A stretch of DNA of 64,000 bases, from positions 248,001 to 312,000 of the forward strand of contig OZ260083.1 in assembly GCA_965284435.1 (NCBI GenBank), written 5' to 3'. The translations under genes were made by a program, and so were the position numbers. Shown in pieces: positions 51,741 to 64,000 of this stretch (positions within the stretch are counted from its first letter, which is position 1; every line of letters starts with the position of its first letter). The stretch is from CAIYZT01 sp947461435. GTDB taxonomy: Bacteria > Pseudomonadota > Alphaproteobacteria > Rhodobacterales > Rhodobacteraceae. The notes under the pieces were generated by a model, which was given only the letters and a program-made list of their open reading frames with translations, made no database searches and was not told the DNA's origin.

Positions 51741-52736
51741 ATGGTTATCGCACTTGACAAAAAATGGATCTGGGACAGTTGGTACGCCAAAGACGGTGAC
51801 CTTTATCACGGATTTTTTCTTCAAGCAGACACCAGTCTGGGGGATCCAGATCTGCGGCACCTGAACGTCACGCAGGGCCATGCCACGTCAAAAGATTTGG
51901 TGACCTGGACCCATTTGGGTACGATGTTTACGCCGCAACGCAATGGCCCTGCGTGGGATGACAGCACGACGTGGACAGGTTCAGTTGTGCAAGATGATGC
52001 AGGTGTCTGGCATCTTTTTTACACAGGCACCTGTCTTGGTGAAAAGTCGATGTACCAACGAATTGGTCATGCAACGTCTAAGGATCTTCATTCTTGGGTT
52101 CGTGTGGGTGACGGGCTGTGTCTCGATCTCGTTGGTCCGAATGCTGACACTTATGAGAAGGATCATATGGTTGGGCATTGGCACGACCGGGCGATGCGCG
52201 ATCCTTGGGTCATGCGCGATCCTGACAGCAAGGGCTGGCTGATGTATTTCACCGCGCGCGCCCCCGGTATCCCAGAGGCAAATGCGGGTGGCGCCATCGG
52301 ATTTGCCACATCCCCTGATTTGCAAACCTGGACATTGCGCCCCCCGGTTTTTACGGGCGGCTTCGGTCAGTTGGAAGTGCCGCAAGTCTTTACGCAAAAT
52401 GGTCATTGGTACTGTCTGTTTTGTACCGCTGGTCCCCAGTGGTCCGACCAGTACCGCGCCGAAAATCCACAGCCGCCGGTTACCGGCAATCACTATCTGA
52501 TTTCAGACCATCCCCGTGGTCCGTGGCGGGTGGCCCCAGGTCCATTTCTGGATGGTGCAGAACCGTGCCAGCGTTATGCGGCGCGCATCGTTGACGGGCC
52601 GAACGGCCTTGTCATTTTGGGATTTGCCGACACAGGCAAGGCCACTTTTGGTGGATATGTGATGGATCCGGATCCTGTCCTTATAGGTGCAGGTGGTCTG
52701 CTTTCCATAGCTTCAACGTCCAAGACATCGGAGTAG
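51741..52736 (+). CDS. Cytoplasmic glycoside hydrolase, GH32/43/68-like five-bladed propeller
   Basis: A 331-residue protein without signal peptide, with AAGGAAACATC before the ATG. The propeller repeats GHATSKDL..W and GFATSPDLQTW recur. Candidate active residues: Asp in WIWDSW near the N-terminus (nucleophile), Asp in RDPWV (transition-state stabiliser) and Glu in LEVPQVF (acid/base), the three-acid layout of clans GH-F/GH-J. WDSW recalls GH68, while the short length and EVPQ recall GH43/GH32. It likely hydrolyses an imported oligosaccharide or glycoside in the cytoplasm. Family number unsure. Confidence 0.75.
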   Translation: MVIALDKKWIWDSWYAKDGDLYHGFFLQADTSLGDPDLRHLNVTQGHATSKDLVTWTHLGTMFTPQRNGPAWDDSTTWTGSVVQDDAGVWHLFYTGTCLGEKSMYQRIGHATSKDLHSWVRVGDGLCLDLVGPNADTYEKDHMVGHWHDRAMRDPWVMRDPDSKGWLMYFTARAPGIPEANAGGAIGFATSPDLQTWTLRPPVFTGGFGQLEVPQVFTQNGHWYCLFCTAGPQWSDQYRAENPQPPVTGNHYLISDHPRGPWRVAPGPFLDGAEPCQRYAARIVDGPNGLVILGFADTGKATFGGYVMDPDPVLIGAGGLLSIASTSKTSE

Positions 52737-52739
52737 ATC

Positions 52740-53834
52740 ATGGCTCGCATCACCCTGAAAGGCCTCAAGAAAAGCTACGGCAATGCCCATGTGATCAAGG
52801 GCGTGGACATTGACATCGAGGATGGCGAATTCTGCGTGTTTGTCGGGCCCTCAGGTTGCGGCAAATCTACCTTGTTGCGCATGATCGCGGGTCTTGAAGA
52901 TATCTCGGGTGGGGACCTGAACATAGGGGATCTTCGGGTAAATGATCTGCCCCCGAAAGACCGCGGCGTGGCCATGGTCTTCCAGTCCTATGCCATTTTC
53001 CCCCATATGACTGTGCGCGAAAACGTGGCCTTTGGCCTGACCGTATCTGGGGCATCAAAGCAGGAAAAAGAGGCCAAGGTTGCTGAAGCCGCGCGTATTC
53101 TGCAGATGGAGCACCTTCTGGATCGCCGTCCGTCGCAACTGTCGGGCGGGCAGCGGCAGCGCGTTGCGATAGGGCGGGCCATTGTGCGCAAACCACAAGT
53201 GTTCTTGTTTGACGAACCCCTGTCAAATTTGGACGCAGCCCTGCGGATGGACATGCGGATGGAGATCGGGAAACTGCACCAGCAACTGGGTGCAACCATG
53301 ATCTACGTCACCCACGACCAAGTCGAAGCCATGACATTGGCAGACAAGATTGTGGTTCTGAAAGACGGCTTGGTTCAACAGATCGGCGCGCCGATGGACC
53401 TGTACCACAACCCGTCCAATCTTTTCGTCGCGGGATTTTTGGGCGCCCCTTCGATGAACTTCATCACGGTGCAAGTAACGGCCATAGACGGGGACAAGGT
53501 TCTTGTTTCCGGGCCGGGTTTGAATGACGTCGCCGTTTCGGGCAAAAGGGGGCCCTTTACGGTGGGGCAAACCGCAATTCTGGGGCTGCGTCCGCAATAT
53601 CTTGGCGTGAATGATGATACGGGCTTGGGGAAATTGCACGGTAAAGTGGCCCTAAGCGAACGTCTAGGCGCCGAGACGGTAATAGAAGTCACCCAAGCGT
53701 CGGGCCTGCCGGTCATTGCAACATTGTCGCGCGATGTGGTGTTTGATGTTGGATCAGACGTAAATTTATCCTTCGACCCGGATCACGCCCATCTTTTTCA
53801 GCCTGACGAAAGCTTTACCAAGAACGCTCATTAA
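52740..53834 (+). CDS. ABC transporter ATP-binding protein (UgpC/MalK type)
   Basis: A 364-residue ATPase. Walker A GPSGCGKST, signature LSGGQRQRVAIGRA, Walker B VFLFDEPLSNLDAALR, and switch His in YVTHDQVEAM. The C-terminal TOBE/MalK regulatory domain covers about residues 240-360. It powers the importer with the two permeases. Starts 3 bp after the glycosidase stop. Confidence 0.95.
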   Translation: MARITLKGLKKSYGNAHVIKGVDIDIEDGEFCVFVGPSGCGKSTLLRMIAGLEDISGGDLNIGDLRVNDLPPKDRGVAMVFQSYAIFPHMTVRENVAFGLTVSGASKQEKEAKVAEAARILQMEHLLDRRPSQLSGGQRQRVAIGRAIVRKPQVFLFDEPLSNLDAALRMDMRMEIGKLHQQLGATMIYVTHDQVEAMTLADKIVVLKDGLVQQIGAPMDLYHNPSNLFVAGFLGAPSMNFITVQVTAIDGDKVLVSGPGLNDVAVSGKRGPFTVGQTAILGLRPQYLGVNDDTGLGKLHGKVALSERLGAETVIEVTQASGLPVIATLSRDVVFDVGSDVNLSFDPDHAHLFQPDESFTKNAH

Positions 53835-53922
53835 GGCACTTCGGTCACAAAAGAACAAATTTTTGCTTGATTAAGATCGTATTGCCGGTCATTTTCAGCG
53901 CGAAGCTGAATGGTTTGCTTGA

Positions 53923-54696
53923 ATGTCCCGGATGTCTGACATCTCTACCTACCTTTTTGAACGTGGCGAAACATCGGTCGCGGATTTGGCGCGTATTCTT
54001 GGGGCATCATTGGCGACGGTCCGGCGAGATCTGAACGTACTGGAACGTCAAGGGTTGATCGAACGGTCTCATGGTGCAGCACGTTTGGCGGCACGGGCCA
54101 AGACGGAAGTGGGCCACAAGTCGCGCGAAGAGCAAAACCTTGCTGCGAAGCGATCGATCGCAATGGCAGCCTACGCATTTCTTAGACCAGGAAATACCAT
54201 CCTCCTAGACGCCGGAACCACTGTTTTGCAATTGGCGCGGCAGATCAAACTTGCCCCGTTACCGCTGACCATCGTTACCAATGGACTGGCTGTGGCGCAG
54301 GAGTTAGCTGATGTTCCCATCGTCAATCTTTGCCTGTTGGGTGGTCGATTGCGCACAGGTCACCTTTCGGTCGTCGGTCCCTTGGCAGAAACGATGCTGT
54401 TGAACCTCTGGCTCGATTTTGCGTTTCTGGGCACGTCAGCCGTTTCGGATGACCTTTGGCTGACAAGTTATGATGCTGAAGAAGCGCAGTTGAATGCACT
54501 TATGGCCAGCCGAGCCGAGCGTTTGGTTTTATTGGCAGATCAGAGCAAAATGAGCCGGCAGGCCACCTATGGTGTCCGGCACCTTTTGTCTGAAGACACT
54601 TTGATCACTGACAAGGCACCACCCGATGGCTTGGTTGCATCGGCCGTTCAGACGGGCATCAAGATACTTGTGGCCAAGGAACAAGATCATGCCTGA
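53923..54696 (+). CDS. DeoR/GlpR-family transcriptional regulator
   Basis: A 257-residue regulator: N-terminal HTH (ISTYLFERGETSVADLARILGASLATVRRDLNVLERQGLIERSHGAARL) and a C-terminal sugar-phosphate-sensing DeoR domain (GNTILLDAGTTVLQLARQIK, IVTNGLAVAQELADV, LLADQSKMSRQATYGVR). Such proteins repress sugar operons and respond to a phosphorylated intermediate. 88 bp upstream of the start contain a small inverted repeat (TTCAGC-N5-GCTGAA). The kinase gene overlaps its end by 8 bases. Confidence 0.92.
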   Translation: MSRMSDISTYLFERGETSVADLARILGASLATVRRDLNVLERQGLIERSHGAARLAARAKTEVGHKSREEQNLAAKRSIAMAAYAFLRPGNTILLDAGTTVLQLARQIKLAPLPLTIVTNGLAVAQELADVPIVNLCLLGGRLRTGHLSVVGPLAETMLLNLWLDFAFLGTSAVSDDLWLTSYDAEEAQLNALMASRAERLVLLADQSKMSRQATYGVRHLLSEDTLITDKAPPDGLVASAVQTGIKILVAKEQDHA

Positions 54697-55591
54697 ATTC
54701 GTTGCAAGCGTAGATGGGGGTGGAACAAAGACTGAAATTCTTTGGTCCGATCGATCCGGGAACACTGGTCGTTATCGCATCGAATCCGGGTGCAATCCGC
54801 AAGATTCGGATGATTGGTTGGCGCCAATTCGCAGCGCCCTTTCAATGGTTCCTGATCCGCCGCTGCATGTGACATTTGGGATCCCAGGCTTTGGTGAAAT
54901 TCCGAGCTTAGATCGCAGGATTGAGAGTGTCCTTCGCGGTCTTTTCCCCCACTGCAGCGTTTTTAATGACGTGCAGCTCGCCTTTCACGGCGCCTTTCCA
55001 GATGGAAACGGGATCTTGATTCTTTCAGGAACGGGGTCAATGGCCTTCGCATCCGGGCCCGATGGTACCCACCGCGTCGGTGGCTGGGGTGATGCTTTTG
55101 GGGACGAAGGCAGCGCCTACTGGATCGGCCGCAGGGCATTGGCATTGGCAAGCCAAATGATTGATGGGCGCCATCCAGATACCGGCTTCGCGGATAATCT
55201 ATCGCGCCAGCTTGGCTGTAAGCGCGAGGATGGCGTCTTCGCCTTGATGTCGTGGGCTTTGGGTAAGCCTCGATCATCGATTGCCGCAATTGCCTCTTTG
55301 GTCAACAGGTTGGATTTGGAAGAACAACCGACCGCAAAGGTCATTTTGACAGACGCTGCGGCTGAATTGCATGCGCAGGCGAGATCGGCTGCCCAATTGG
55401 CGGGCCTACCTTCGGTCGTGCCATGGTGCTGCTCAGGATCGGTTTTCAAAAGCGAAACGGTCAAACGAACCCTTAGCACCCTTATGGGTTCAAACCCGCA
55501 AGAGCCAAAACAATCGGCATTACTGGGCGGGCTTTGCGCCTCGGCACGCGCGGTAGGTTGGCCAATTGGCCTTTTGGGACAGGAAGGATGA
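54689..55591 (+). CDS. BadF/BadG-type sugar kinase (N-acetylhexosamine kinase-like)
   Basis: A 300-residue ASKHA-fold kinase from ATG 54689, overlapping the DeoR stop. Phosphate 1 motif DGGGTKTEILW, phosphate 2 region LSGTGSMAFASGPDG, and GGWGDAFGDEGSAYWIGRRAL, a signature of N-acetylglucosamine kinase-like BadF proteins. It probably phosphorylates an imported amino sugar or hexose at C6. Neighbours GatZ and DeoR suggest entry into the tagatose-6-phosphate route. Confidence 0.86.
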   Translation: MPEFVASVDGGGTKTEILWSDRSGNTGRYRIESGCNPQDSDDWLAPIRSALSMVPDPPLHVTFGIPGFGEIPSLDRRIESVLRGLFPHCSVFNDVQLAFHGAFPDGNGILILSGTGSMAFASGPDGTHRVGGWGDAFGDEGSAYWIGRRALALASQMIDGRHPDTGFADNLSRQLGCKREDGVFALMSWALGKPRSSIAAIASLVNRLDLEEQPTAKVILTDAAAELHAQARSAAQLAGLPSVVPWCCSGSVFKSETVKRTLSTLMGSNPQEPKQSALLGGLCASARAVGWPIGLLGQEG

Positions 55592-55601
55592 AAGACTCTT
55601 C

Positions 55602-56867
55602 ATGACAAAAGCGCTCACCGCCCTTACCACTTTGCCCCAAGACCATGAAAAGGGGATACGCCGGGGCATTACCTCGGTCTGCTCTGCCCATCCCTTGGTT
55701 ATCGAAGCAGCGCTGATTGAAGCAGCAGAAATCGGACAAATCGCCTGTATCGAGGCGACCTGCAATCAGGTGAATCAGGATGGTGGCTACACAGGGATGA
55801 CGCCTGAGGATTTTCGGCACTTCGTTATGGGAATTGCCGTTCGCCTTGGCTTTCCAGCAGACCGGATTGTCTTGGGCGGCGATCACCTCGGCCCAAACCC
55901 ATGGCGTAAGGGGCCTGCAGCTGTTGCTATGGAAAAGGCGATCTGTATGACCCGGGCCTATGCGGCCGCAGGATTTGCTAAAATTCATCTCGACGCGTCA
56001 ATGCCGTGTAGTGATGATCCGGTGCCATTGGACGTCGAAACCATGGCGCAGCGTGCTGCCCTATTGGCCCAAGCTGCAGAGGACGGGGCACGACAGTCAG
56101 GTCACCCTTCCCCGGTTTACATTATCGGCACCGAAGTGCCTGTTCCGGGTGGGGCCGCCGAACATTTGAACTCGTTGACCCTTACCGCGCCTCTGGATGC
56201 TGCGGAAACCATCGCAATTCATATTCGCGCCTTTTCTGATAACGGCCTTGAATCGGCGGTTTCTCGGATCATCGGTCTCGTGGTTCAGCCCGGGGTGGAG
56301 TTTGGTCAAGACAATGTAATTGCTTATGCGCCAGAGGCGGCGCAAGATCTGGTTGATGCTCGTGCGGCGCTTGGCTGCGTGTTTGAGGCGCATTCCACCG
56401 ACTATCAATCAGCGTCGGCTTTGCGGTCGTTGGTTCAGGGCGGATTTGGCATTCTCAAGGTCGGTCCGGGGCTTACATTCGCCTTGCGTGAGTCCCTCTA
56501 CGCGTTGGACTTGATTGCGGGTGAGGTTTGCCCTGAGTACCTCGCGCAAACCTTGCCGCGAGCGATGGAGGCTCTGATGCGAGATGACCCTGGGGATTGG
56601 CAACCCTACTGTCATGGGTCAATGAACGAACAACGCCTGCAAAGGCACTTTGGGTATTCGGATCGCATTCGGTATTATTGGGCGCGCCCTCAAGCGATGG
56701 AAGCCGTTTCGAGCCTTTTGGCGGCACTTGATGGAGTTACAATCCCCGATCCCGTTCTAAGCCAATATCTTCCGCGGCTTGTCGGTAAAAAAGCTAGGCC
56801 CCGTGAGTTACTCATCGATGCAATCCGTCTTGCTCTAAGGCCATATAGTGTGGCCTGTAGCGCGTAA
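55602..56867 (+). CDS. gatZ: GatZ/KbaZ-family protein (tagatose-6-phosphate 4-epimerase or aldolase subunit)
   Basis: A 421-residue protein from ATG 55602; the frame opens earlier inside the kinase gene without similarity. Family markers: GITSVCSAHPLVIEAAL, CIEATCNQVNQDGGYTGMTPEDF, LGGDHLGPNPW, KIHLDASMPCSDD and IIGTEVPVPGG. In enterobacteria GatZ/KbaZ assists the aldolase GatY/KbaY. No GatY is present here. Work on Agrobacterium sugar catabolism has described GatZ-like proteins that interconvert tagatose-6-phosphate and fructose-6-phosphate, and this orphan may do the same. Terminator at 56960. Confidence 0.86.
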   Translation: MTKALTALTTLPQDHEKGIRRGITSVCSAHPLVIEAALIEAAEIGQIACIEATCNQVNQDGGYTGMTPEDFRHFVMGIAVRLGFPADRIVLGGDHLGPNPWRKGPAAVAMEKAICMTRAYAAAGFAKIHLDASMPCSDDPVPLDVETMAQRAALLAQAAEDGARQSGHPSPVYIIGTEVPVPGGAAEHLNSLTLTAPLDAAETIAIHIRAFSDNGLESAVSRIIGLVVQPGVEFGQDNVIAYAPEAAQDLVDARAALGCVFEAHSTDYQSASALRSLVQGGFGILKVGPGLTFALRESLYALDLIAGEVCPEYLAQTLPRAMEALMRDDPGDWQPYCHGSMNEQRLQRHFGYSDRIRYYWARPQAMEAVSSLLAALDGVTIPDPVLSQYLPRLVGKKARPRELLIDAIRLALRPYSVACSA

Positions 56868-56959
56868 CGCTGATGCCCGCGTTAATTGATCGCAAACGCG
56901 CAACGGAACGGTCGACATATTCGACGCTTTTTTCATATTTTGATGTTTTTTGTGAACGC

Positions 56960-56995
56960 AAACGGCCCTGACATTTCTGTCAGGGCCGTTTTTGA
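56960..56995. terminator. Bidirectional terminator between gatZ and the rRNA operon
   Basis: A perfect 13-bp stem (56960-56972 AAACGGCCCTGAC with 56979-56991) and a 6-base loop. On the plus strand it is followed by TTTTTGATG, serving gatZ; on the minus strand it follows the 5S rRNA and has only a short T-run before GCG. Confidence 0.88.
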
Positions 56996-57031
56996 TGAGA
57001 TTTTTTGTATATAGAGGACTGTCTTTGGTTA

Positions 57032-57149
57032 GGTTTGGCGGTGACCTACTCTCCCACGTCTTAAGACGCAGTACCATTGGCGTGTCCGCCCTTAACGGCC
57101 GAGTTCGGGAAGGGATCGGGTGTTTAGCGGACGCTATGACCACCAAACC
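57032..57149 (-). rRNA. rrf: 5S ribosomal RNA
   Basis: About 118 nt. The two ends pair (GGTTTGGTGG at the 5' end with CCGCCAAACC at the 3' end), and the inside carries the conserved CCCGAACTCGG and GGTACT elements. Ends are set from the terminal stem, so they may be off by a few bases. Third rRNA of the operon. Confidence 0.92.
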
Positions 57150-57235
57150 GAAGCAAAGACAGGTGCTGTCACTTGTGATGACAGCGATAAACATCAGTTG
57201 GGATTGTGTCCCATTGTTCCAGATCTTTTCACCTT

Positions 57236-57256
57236 CCGTGACAGCGTGTGTCACGG
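57236..57256 (-). other. Hairpin in the 23S-5S spacer
   Basis: A perfect 8-bp stem CCGTGACA (57236-57243) and TGTCACGG (57249-57256) with a 5-base loop, within the spacer 57150-57323. A possible RNase III-type processing structure between 23S and 5S. No tRNA lies in this spacer. Confidence 0.5.
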
Positions 57257-57330
57257 TGGTTTTGTGCTTTCTGATTGTCTTTCCAGGGCAAAGGTCACGC
57301 TTGTGGCGTCACCCGTGCTTTTACTGGATC

Positions 57331-60178
<2,848 letters not shown>

Positions 60179-60184
60179 TGATCC

Positions 60185-60194
60185 AGAAAGAGCA
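60185..60194 (-). promoter_or_regulatory. boxA-like antitermination site before 23S
   Basis: Read on the minus strand: TGCTCTTTCT, close to the boxA consensus (TGCTCTTTAACA), immediately upstream of 23S as in many rRNA operons. It would recruit NusB-S10 antitermination factors. Confidence 0.5.
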
Positions 60195-60537
60195 AGGCTG
60201 GTTCAACCTGCCCTTTCCAGTGCCGCCCTCTTGGAAGGCGGCGATCAAAAAGCTGTATACTTACCCGTGCTTGGCTGAACGCCCCTTGCGGAACAGACAG
60301 CCAAAGCGGTTAGTGTACTAGACTTGGAACAATATCATCCTTCAGATCGCCAAGGCCCTGCAAGCAAGACCCTGTACGATCCCGATCCCCCCTTACTCGG
60401 GGCGATCAGATGATACTGATGTTTATCTCTATATACGATGTCAATTTCGTTGAATTCCGTTGGAATTCAAACCTCATCCCTCACAGGATGATCAAACACA
60501 TCGAGGATGTGCTTGATGATCATGTAAGCCAAGTCTT
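60187..60537 (-). other. Spacer between tRNA-Ala and 23S
   Basis: About 350 bases without a gene. It holds the boxA-like site at its 23S end, a GCCGCC/GGCGGC stem near 60223-60243, and a perfect 9-bp hairpin TTGAATTCC-GTT-GGAATTCAA at 60450-60470. No further tRNA was seen. Confidence 0.7.
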
Positions 60538-60613
60538 TGGTGGAGCCTAGGAGGATCGAACTCCTGACCTCCTGAATGCAAATCAGGCGCTCTCCCAGCT
60601 GAGCTAAGACCCC
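60538..60613 (-). tRNA. tRNA-Ala (TGC)
   Basis: A 76-nt tRNA including encoded CCA (complement of 60538-60540). Acceptor GGGGTCT pairs with AGGCTCC, D-arm TTAGCTCAGCTGGGAGAGC, anticodon loop TTTGCAT with TGC, and T-loop GTTCGATCC. Second tRNA of the 16S-23S spacer. Confidence 0.97.
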
Positions 60614-60666
60614 AAAAGGTAAGACATGCTACCGGCGCACTTCATTTCCCGCTTCAACCGGGAAAG

Positions 60667-60743
<77 letters not shown>

Positions 60744-60869
60744 AGACAGACCGGTAGGTCTGGCGTGTGATGAAGAGATATGAGGACGGCCTGGCCGCGT
60801 TTTGAGACTATGACTAGTCTCTGCTAAGTGGGTTCTGTATCGAGATGCAAGCATCCCTCTGGTGAACCC

Positions 60870-62340
<1,471 letters not shown>

Positions 62341-62902
62341 AAAGTTCCGAAGAACTATCCTTGACGTCGAACCTTCGCACATCTGCCCACATCAATTGCT
62401 TGCAATCAATATGGGTCTTTTCTGTTCTGTGCTTCAGTTGTCGAAACAACAAAAGCCGCAAAACAGTGAAGCTTTCACCAAGATCATCGGGCCGAAACCC
62501 TACCTGGCCGATATGCAAACAGTTAAACGCCGATGCGCCCAAACCGCCCACATATCTCTTCATCTATAACAATTTCAAAGAGCTACCTTCCGACAAAAAG
62601 TTCAGAGCGCGCTAACTTCGTAGCGATCCCTGTCCGCCTCATCTTCAGATTTTCCGGTTACTTTCAGTGACTTGCGTCTCTTTCCGTTTCCGTCACCGTC
62701 GTTGTTTCGCTCCGGTGAAGTGGCTTTTACGGTTGGTATCGGGGACCCGCAAGAGGAAAAATCACGCTTGTCGCATTTTTTTCATATTGCCCGATAAATC
62801 ATCAACATCTTGGGGTACCAAGCAAGAAACCTACCACGCGCGCTGCGATTGCGAAACAATCTTGCGGCAACGCAGCATAAAGGGCCGCCCAAGCCGGATG
62901 AT
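62341..62902 (-). other. rRNA leader and promoter region
   Basis: About 560 bases between msrQ and 16S without a gene. It should contain the rRNA promoter(s) and leader. A boxA site lies at 62573-62584. No unambiguous -35/-10 pair could be picked by eye on the minus strand. Sequence is AT-richer than surrounding genes in places. Confidence 0.7.
62573..62584 (-). promoter_or_regulatory. boxA antitermination site in the rRNA leader
   Basis: On the minus strand AGCTCTTTGAAA, a good match to boxA (GCTCTTTAACA-like), about 230 bases before 16S. Expected to bind NusB-NusE and make transcription resistant to Rho. Confidence 0.65.
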
Positions 62903-63508
62903 TTACGCTGTACGCCGCTGAGGACTACGGGCCGGAAGCAGCCGCAGACCCAAAAGGGCAAGTGTCAGCGCCAAATACAGAATCGAATCCACTGAATAGA
63001 CTTTGCCAATCATCACAAAATGGACCGCCCCGAGAAAAATCGCTGGATAGGCCAACTTATGAAGCTTTTTCCACCCTGCAGCGCCCATCCGCCGAATCGC
63101 GCCGTTCCACGACGTCATGGCCAGCGGAACCAACAGGACAAAAGCGGCGAACCCGACAATGATGAACGGCCGCTTGACCAGCTCTGCCCCGATTTGGCCC
63201 CATCGAAGGCCCAGATCCAAAACGATCCAAGTGGTGAAGTGCATCAAGATATAGCCAAAGCCCAACAACCCGAGTGCCCGTCGGAATTTAAGCAGCCTCA
63301 GCCCGACGCGCATCAGGGGCGTGATCGCCAATGATGAAATCAAGAACCGCAGCCCCCATTCGCCCAGTTCTAGCTCCAGCGTCTTGACGGGGTCTGCGCC
63401 GAGGCCGCCAAAGAAGGCACCGTAAACAAGAAGACCAAAGGGGACTGCCCCTGAAAGATAGACAACCCAAGTCGGCAGTTTGCGGGCCAATGCGTTGAGG
63501 CGGTCCAT
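62903..63508 (-). CDS. msrQ: MsrQ, heme-binding membrane subunit of periplasmic methionine sulfoxide reductase
   Basis: A 201-residue membrane protein (YedZ family) with about six helices. Seen: VVYLSGAVPFGLLVYGAFFGGLGADPVKTLELELGEWGLRFL, ITPLMRVGLRLLKFRRALGLLGFGYILMHFTTWI with heme-ligand histidine, and GWKKLHKLAYPAIFLGAVHFVM with two more His. It passes electrons from quinones or flavin to MsrP. It starts one base after the msrP stop, a conserved pair. Confidence 0.95.
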   Translation of the reverse strand: MDRLNALARKLPTWVVYLSGAVPFGLLVYGAFFGGLGADPVKTLELELGEWGLRFLISSLAITPLMRVGLRLLKFRRALGLLGFGYILMHFTTWIVLDLGLRWGQIGAELVKRPFIIVGFAAFVLLVPLAMTSWNGAIRRMGAAGWKKLHKLAYPAIFLGAVHFVMIGKVYSVDSILYLALTLALLGLRLLPARSPQRRTA

Positions 63509-63509
63509 C

Positions 63510-64000
63510 TTAGTAGTCCACCGTCAAATCTTGCCCCGCATAAAGGCTTGCAACCTGCTCACCGTAGCCGTTGAACAGGACGGTATCCTTACGCCCCGCG
63601 AACAATCCGCCGCCGATAGGCCGCTCACTTGCCTGGCTCCACCGGGGATGGTCCACGCCGGGGTTCACGTTGGCATAAAAGCCATATTCATTCGCGGCCA
63701 GAATGTTCCAGGTGGTCGGCGGCATGACATCCGTCAAGGTTATCTTGACGATCGCCTTTATGGACTTGAACCCGTACTTCCACGGAACCACCAACCGCAG
63801 CGGCGCACCATTCTGCTTGGGAAGCTCCTCATCATAAAGGCCCGTCGCCAGAATGGTCAGTGGGTTCATGGCTTCGTCCAACCGCAGGCCTTCGACATAG
63901 GGATACGGAAAGCTGCCGCCCTGTTGTCCCGGCATTTCTTCTGGTCGGTAAAGAGTTTCAAAGGCCACGAACTTGGCAATCGGCTGTACGCCGACCTTGT
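63510..64000 (-). CDS. msrP: MsrP, molybdopterin catalytic subunit (5' end cut by window edge)
   Basis: The frame is open to the right edge, so the N-terminus with its Tat signal and cofactor cysteine is missing; about 163 C-terminal residues are visible, beginning KVGVQPIAKFVAFETLYRPEEMPGQ. Other markers: SFPYPYVEGLRLDEAMNPLTILATGLYDEELPKQNGAPLRLVVPWKYGFKSIKAIVKI and ANEYGFYANVNPGVDHPRWSQ. MsrP repairs oxidised methionines in periplasmic proteins, taking electrons from MsrQ encoded next. Confidence 0.95.
   Translation of the reverse strand, partial: KVGVQPIAKFVAFETLYRPEEMPGQQGGSFPYPYVEGLRLDEAMNPLTILATGLYDEELPKQNGAPLRLVVPWKYGFKSIKAIVKITLTDVMPPTTWNILAANEYGFYANVNPGVDHPRWSQASERPIGGGLFAGRKDTVLFNGYGEQVASLYAGQDLTVDY

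Noticed and set aside
56868..57031. A tRNA-fMet downstream of 5S
   Set aside because: No cloverleaf or CAT anticodon loop is visible; only a terminator is present.
62341..62902. A clear -35/-10 promoter for the rRNA operon
   Set aside because: Candidate boxes on the minus strand had poor spacing (for example 13 bp), so none is reported.

Overview
The window is a high-GC alphaproteobacterial chromosome segment. It most likely comes from the order Rhodobacterales (Rhodobacter/Roseobacter relatives). This rests on the gene families seen (DUF6478, DUF2125, the ferritin-VIT iron exporter MbfA, succinylase-type DapD, PuuA-like ligase, MsrPQ), on small-gene order, and on a 16S-Ile-Ala-23S-5S rRNA operon with alphaproteobacterial features. 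The genus cannot be fixed by eye.

Positions 1-40,640 are mostly core and housekeeping genes on both strands: the end of mlaA with mlaC; a class A penicillin-binding protein; glnK-amtB; four EamA-type DMT transporters (two of them a tandem pair); an aromatic aminotransferase with sseA; smpB; dapA; a soluble lytic transglycosylase; mnmD divergent from an MnmC2-like FAD oxidoreductase; map; a cinA-type/GNAT pair; an OmpA-family protein; a LysR regulator; a DUF6478 operon; accD-folC; a TetR regulator divergent from mbfA-nitroreductase; lrgAB; an enoyl-CoA hydratase/SDR pair; DUF2125; pmbA-cysQ; a DEAD-box helicase with a long repetitive basic tail; dapD; and a DUF481-like beta-barrel protein.

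Positions 40,860-47,140 hold a compact accessory operon: a NicX-like (2,5-dihydroxypyridine dioxygenase family) ring-cleavage enzyme, an acyl-CoA-dehydrogenase-like flavoprotein that lacks the usual catalytic glutamate, an SRPBCC-alpha/beta hydrolase fusion, a TetR regulator, a PuuA-like glutamine-synthetase-family ligase and a flavin reductase. A TTGACA promoter overlapped by a 25-bp palindrome lies upstream. I read it as a candidate N-heteroaromatic catabolic module of unknown substrate, and it is the best candidate here for an undescribed system.

Positions 47,240-56,870 hold a carbohydrate-use cluster: LacI regulator, CUT1-type ABC importer (binding protein, two permeases, ATPase), a leaderless beta-propeller glycosidase, a DeoR regulator, a BadF-type sugar kinase and a GatZ/KbaZ protein without its aldolase partner GatY/KbaY. 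In alphaproteobacteria such an orphan GatZ may act as a tagatose-6-phosphate 4-epimerase.

Positions 56,960-62,900 are a complete minus-strand rRNA operon with terminator, 5S, 23S, tRNA-Ala(TGC), tRNA-Ile(GAT), 16S, boxA-like antitermination sites and a 23S processing stem. The window ends with msrQ and the truncated msrP, also on the minus strand. No insertion sequence, prophage, CRISPR array or replication origin was seen.
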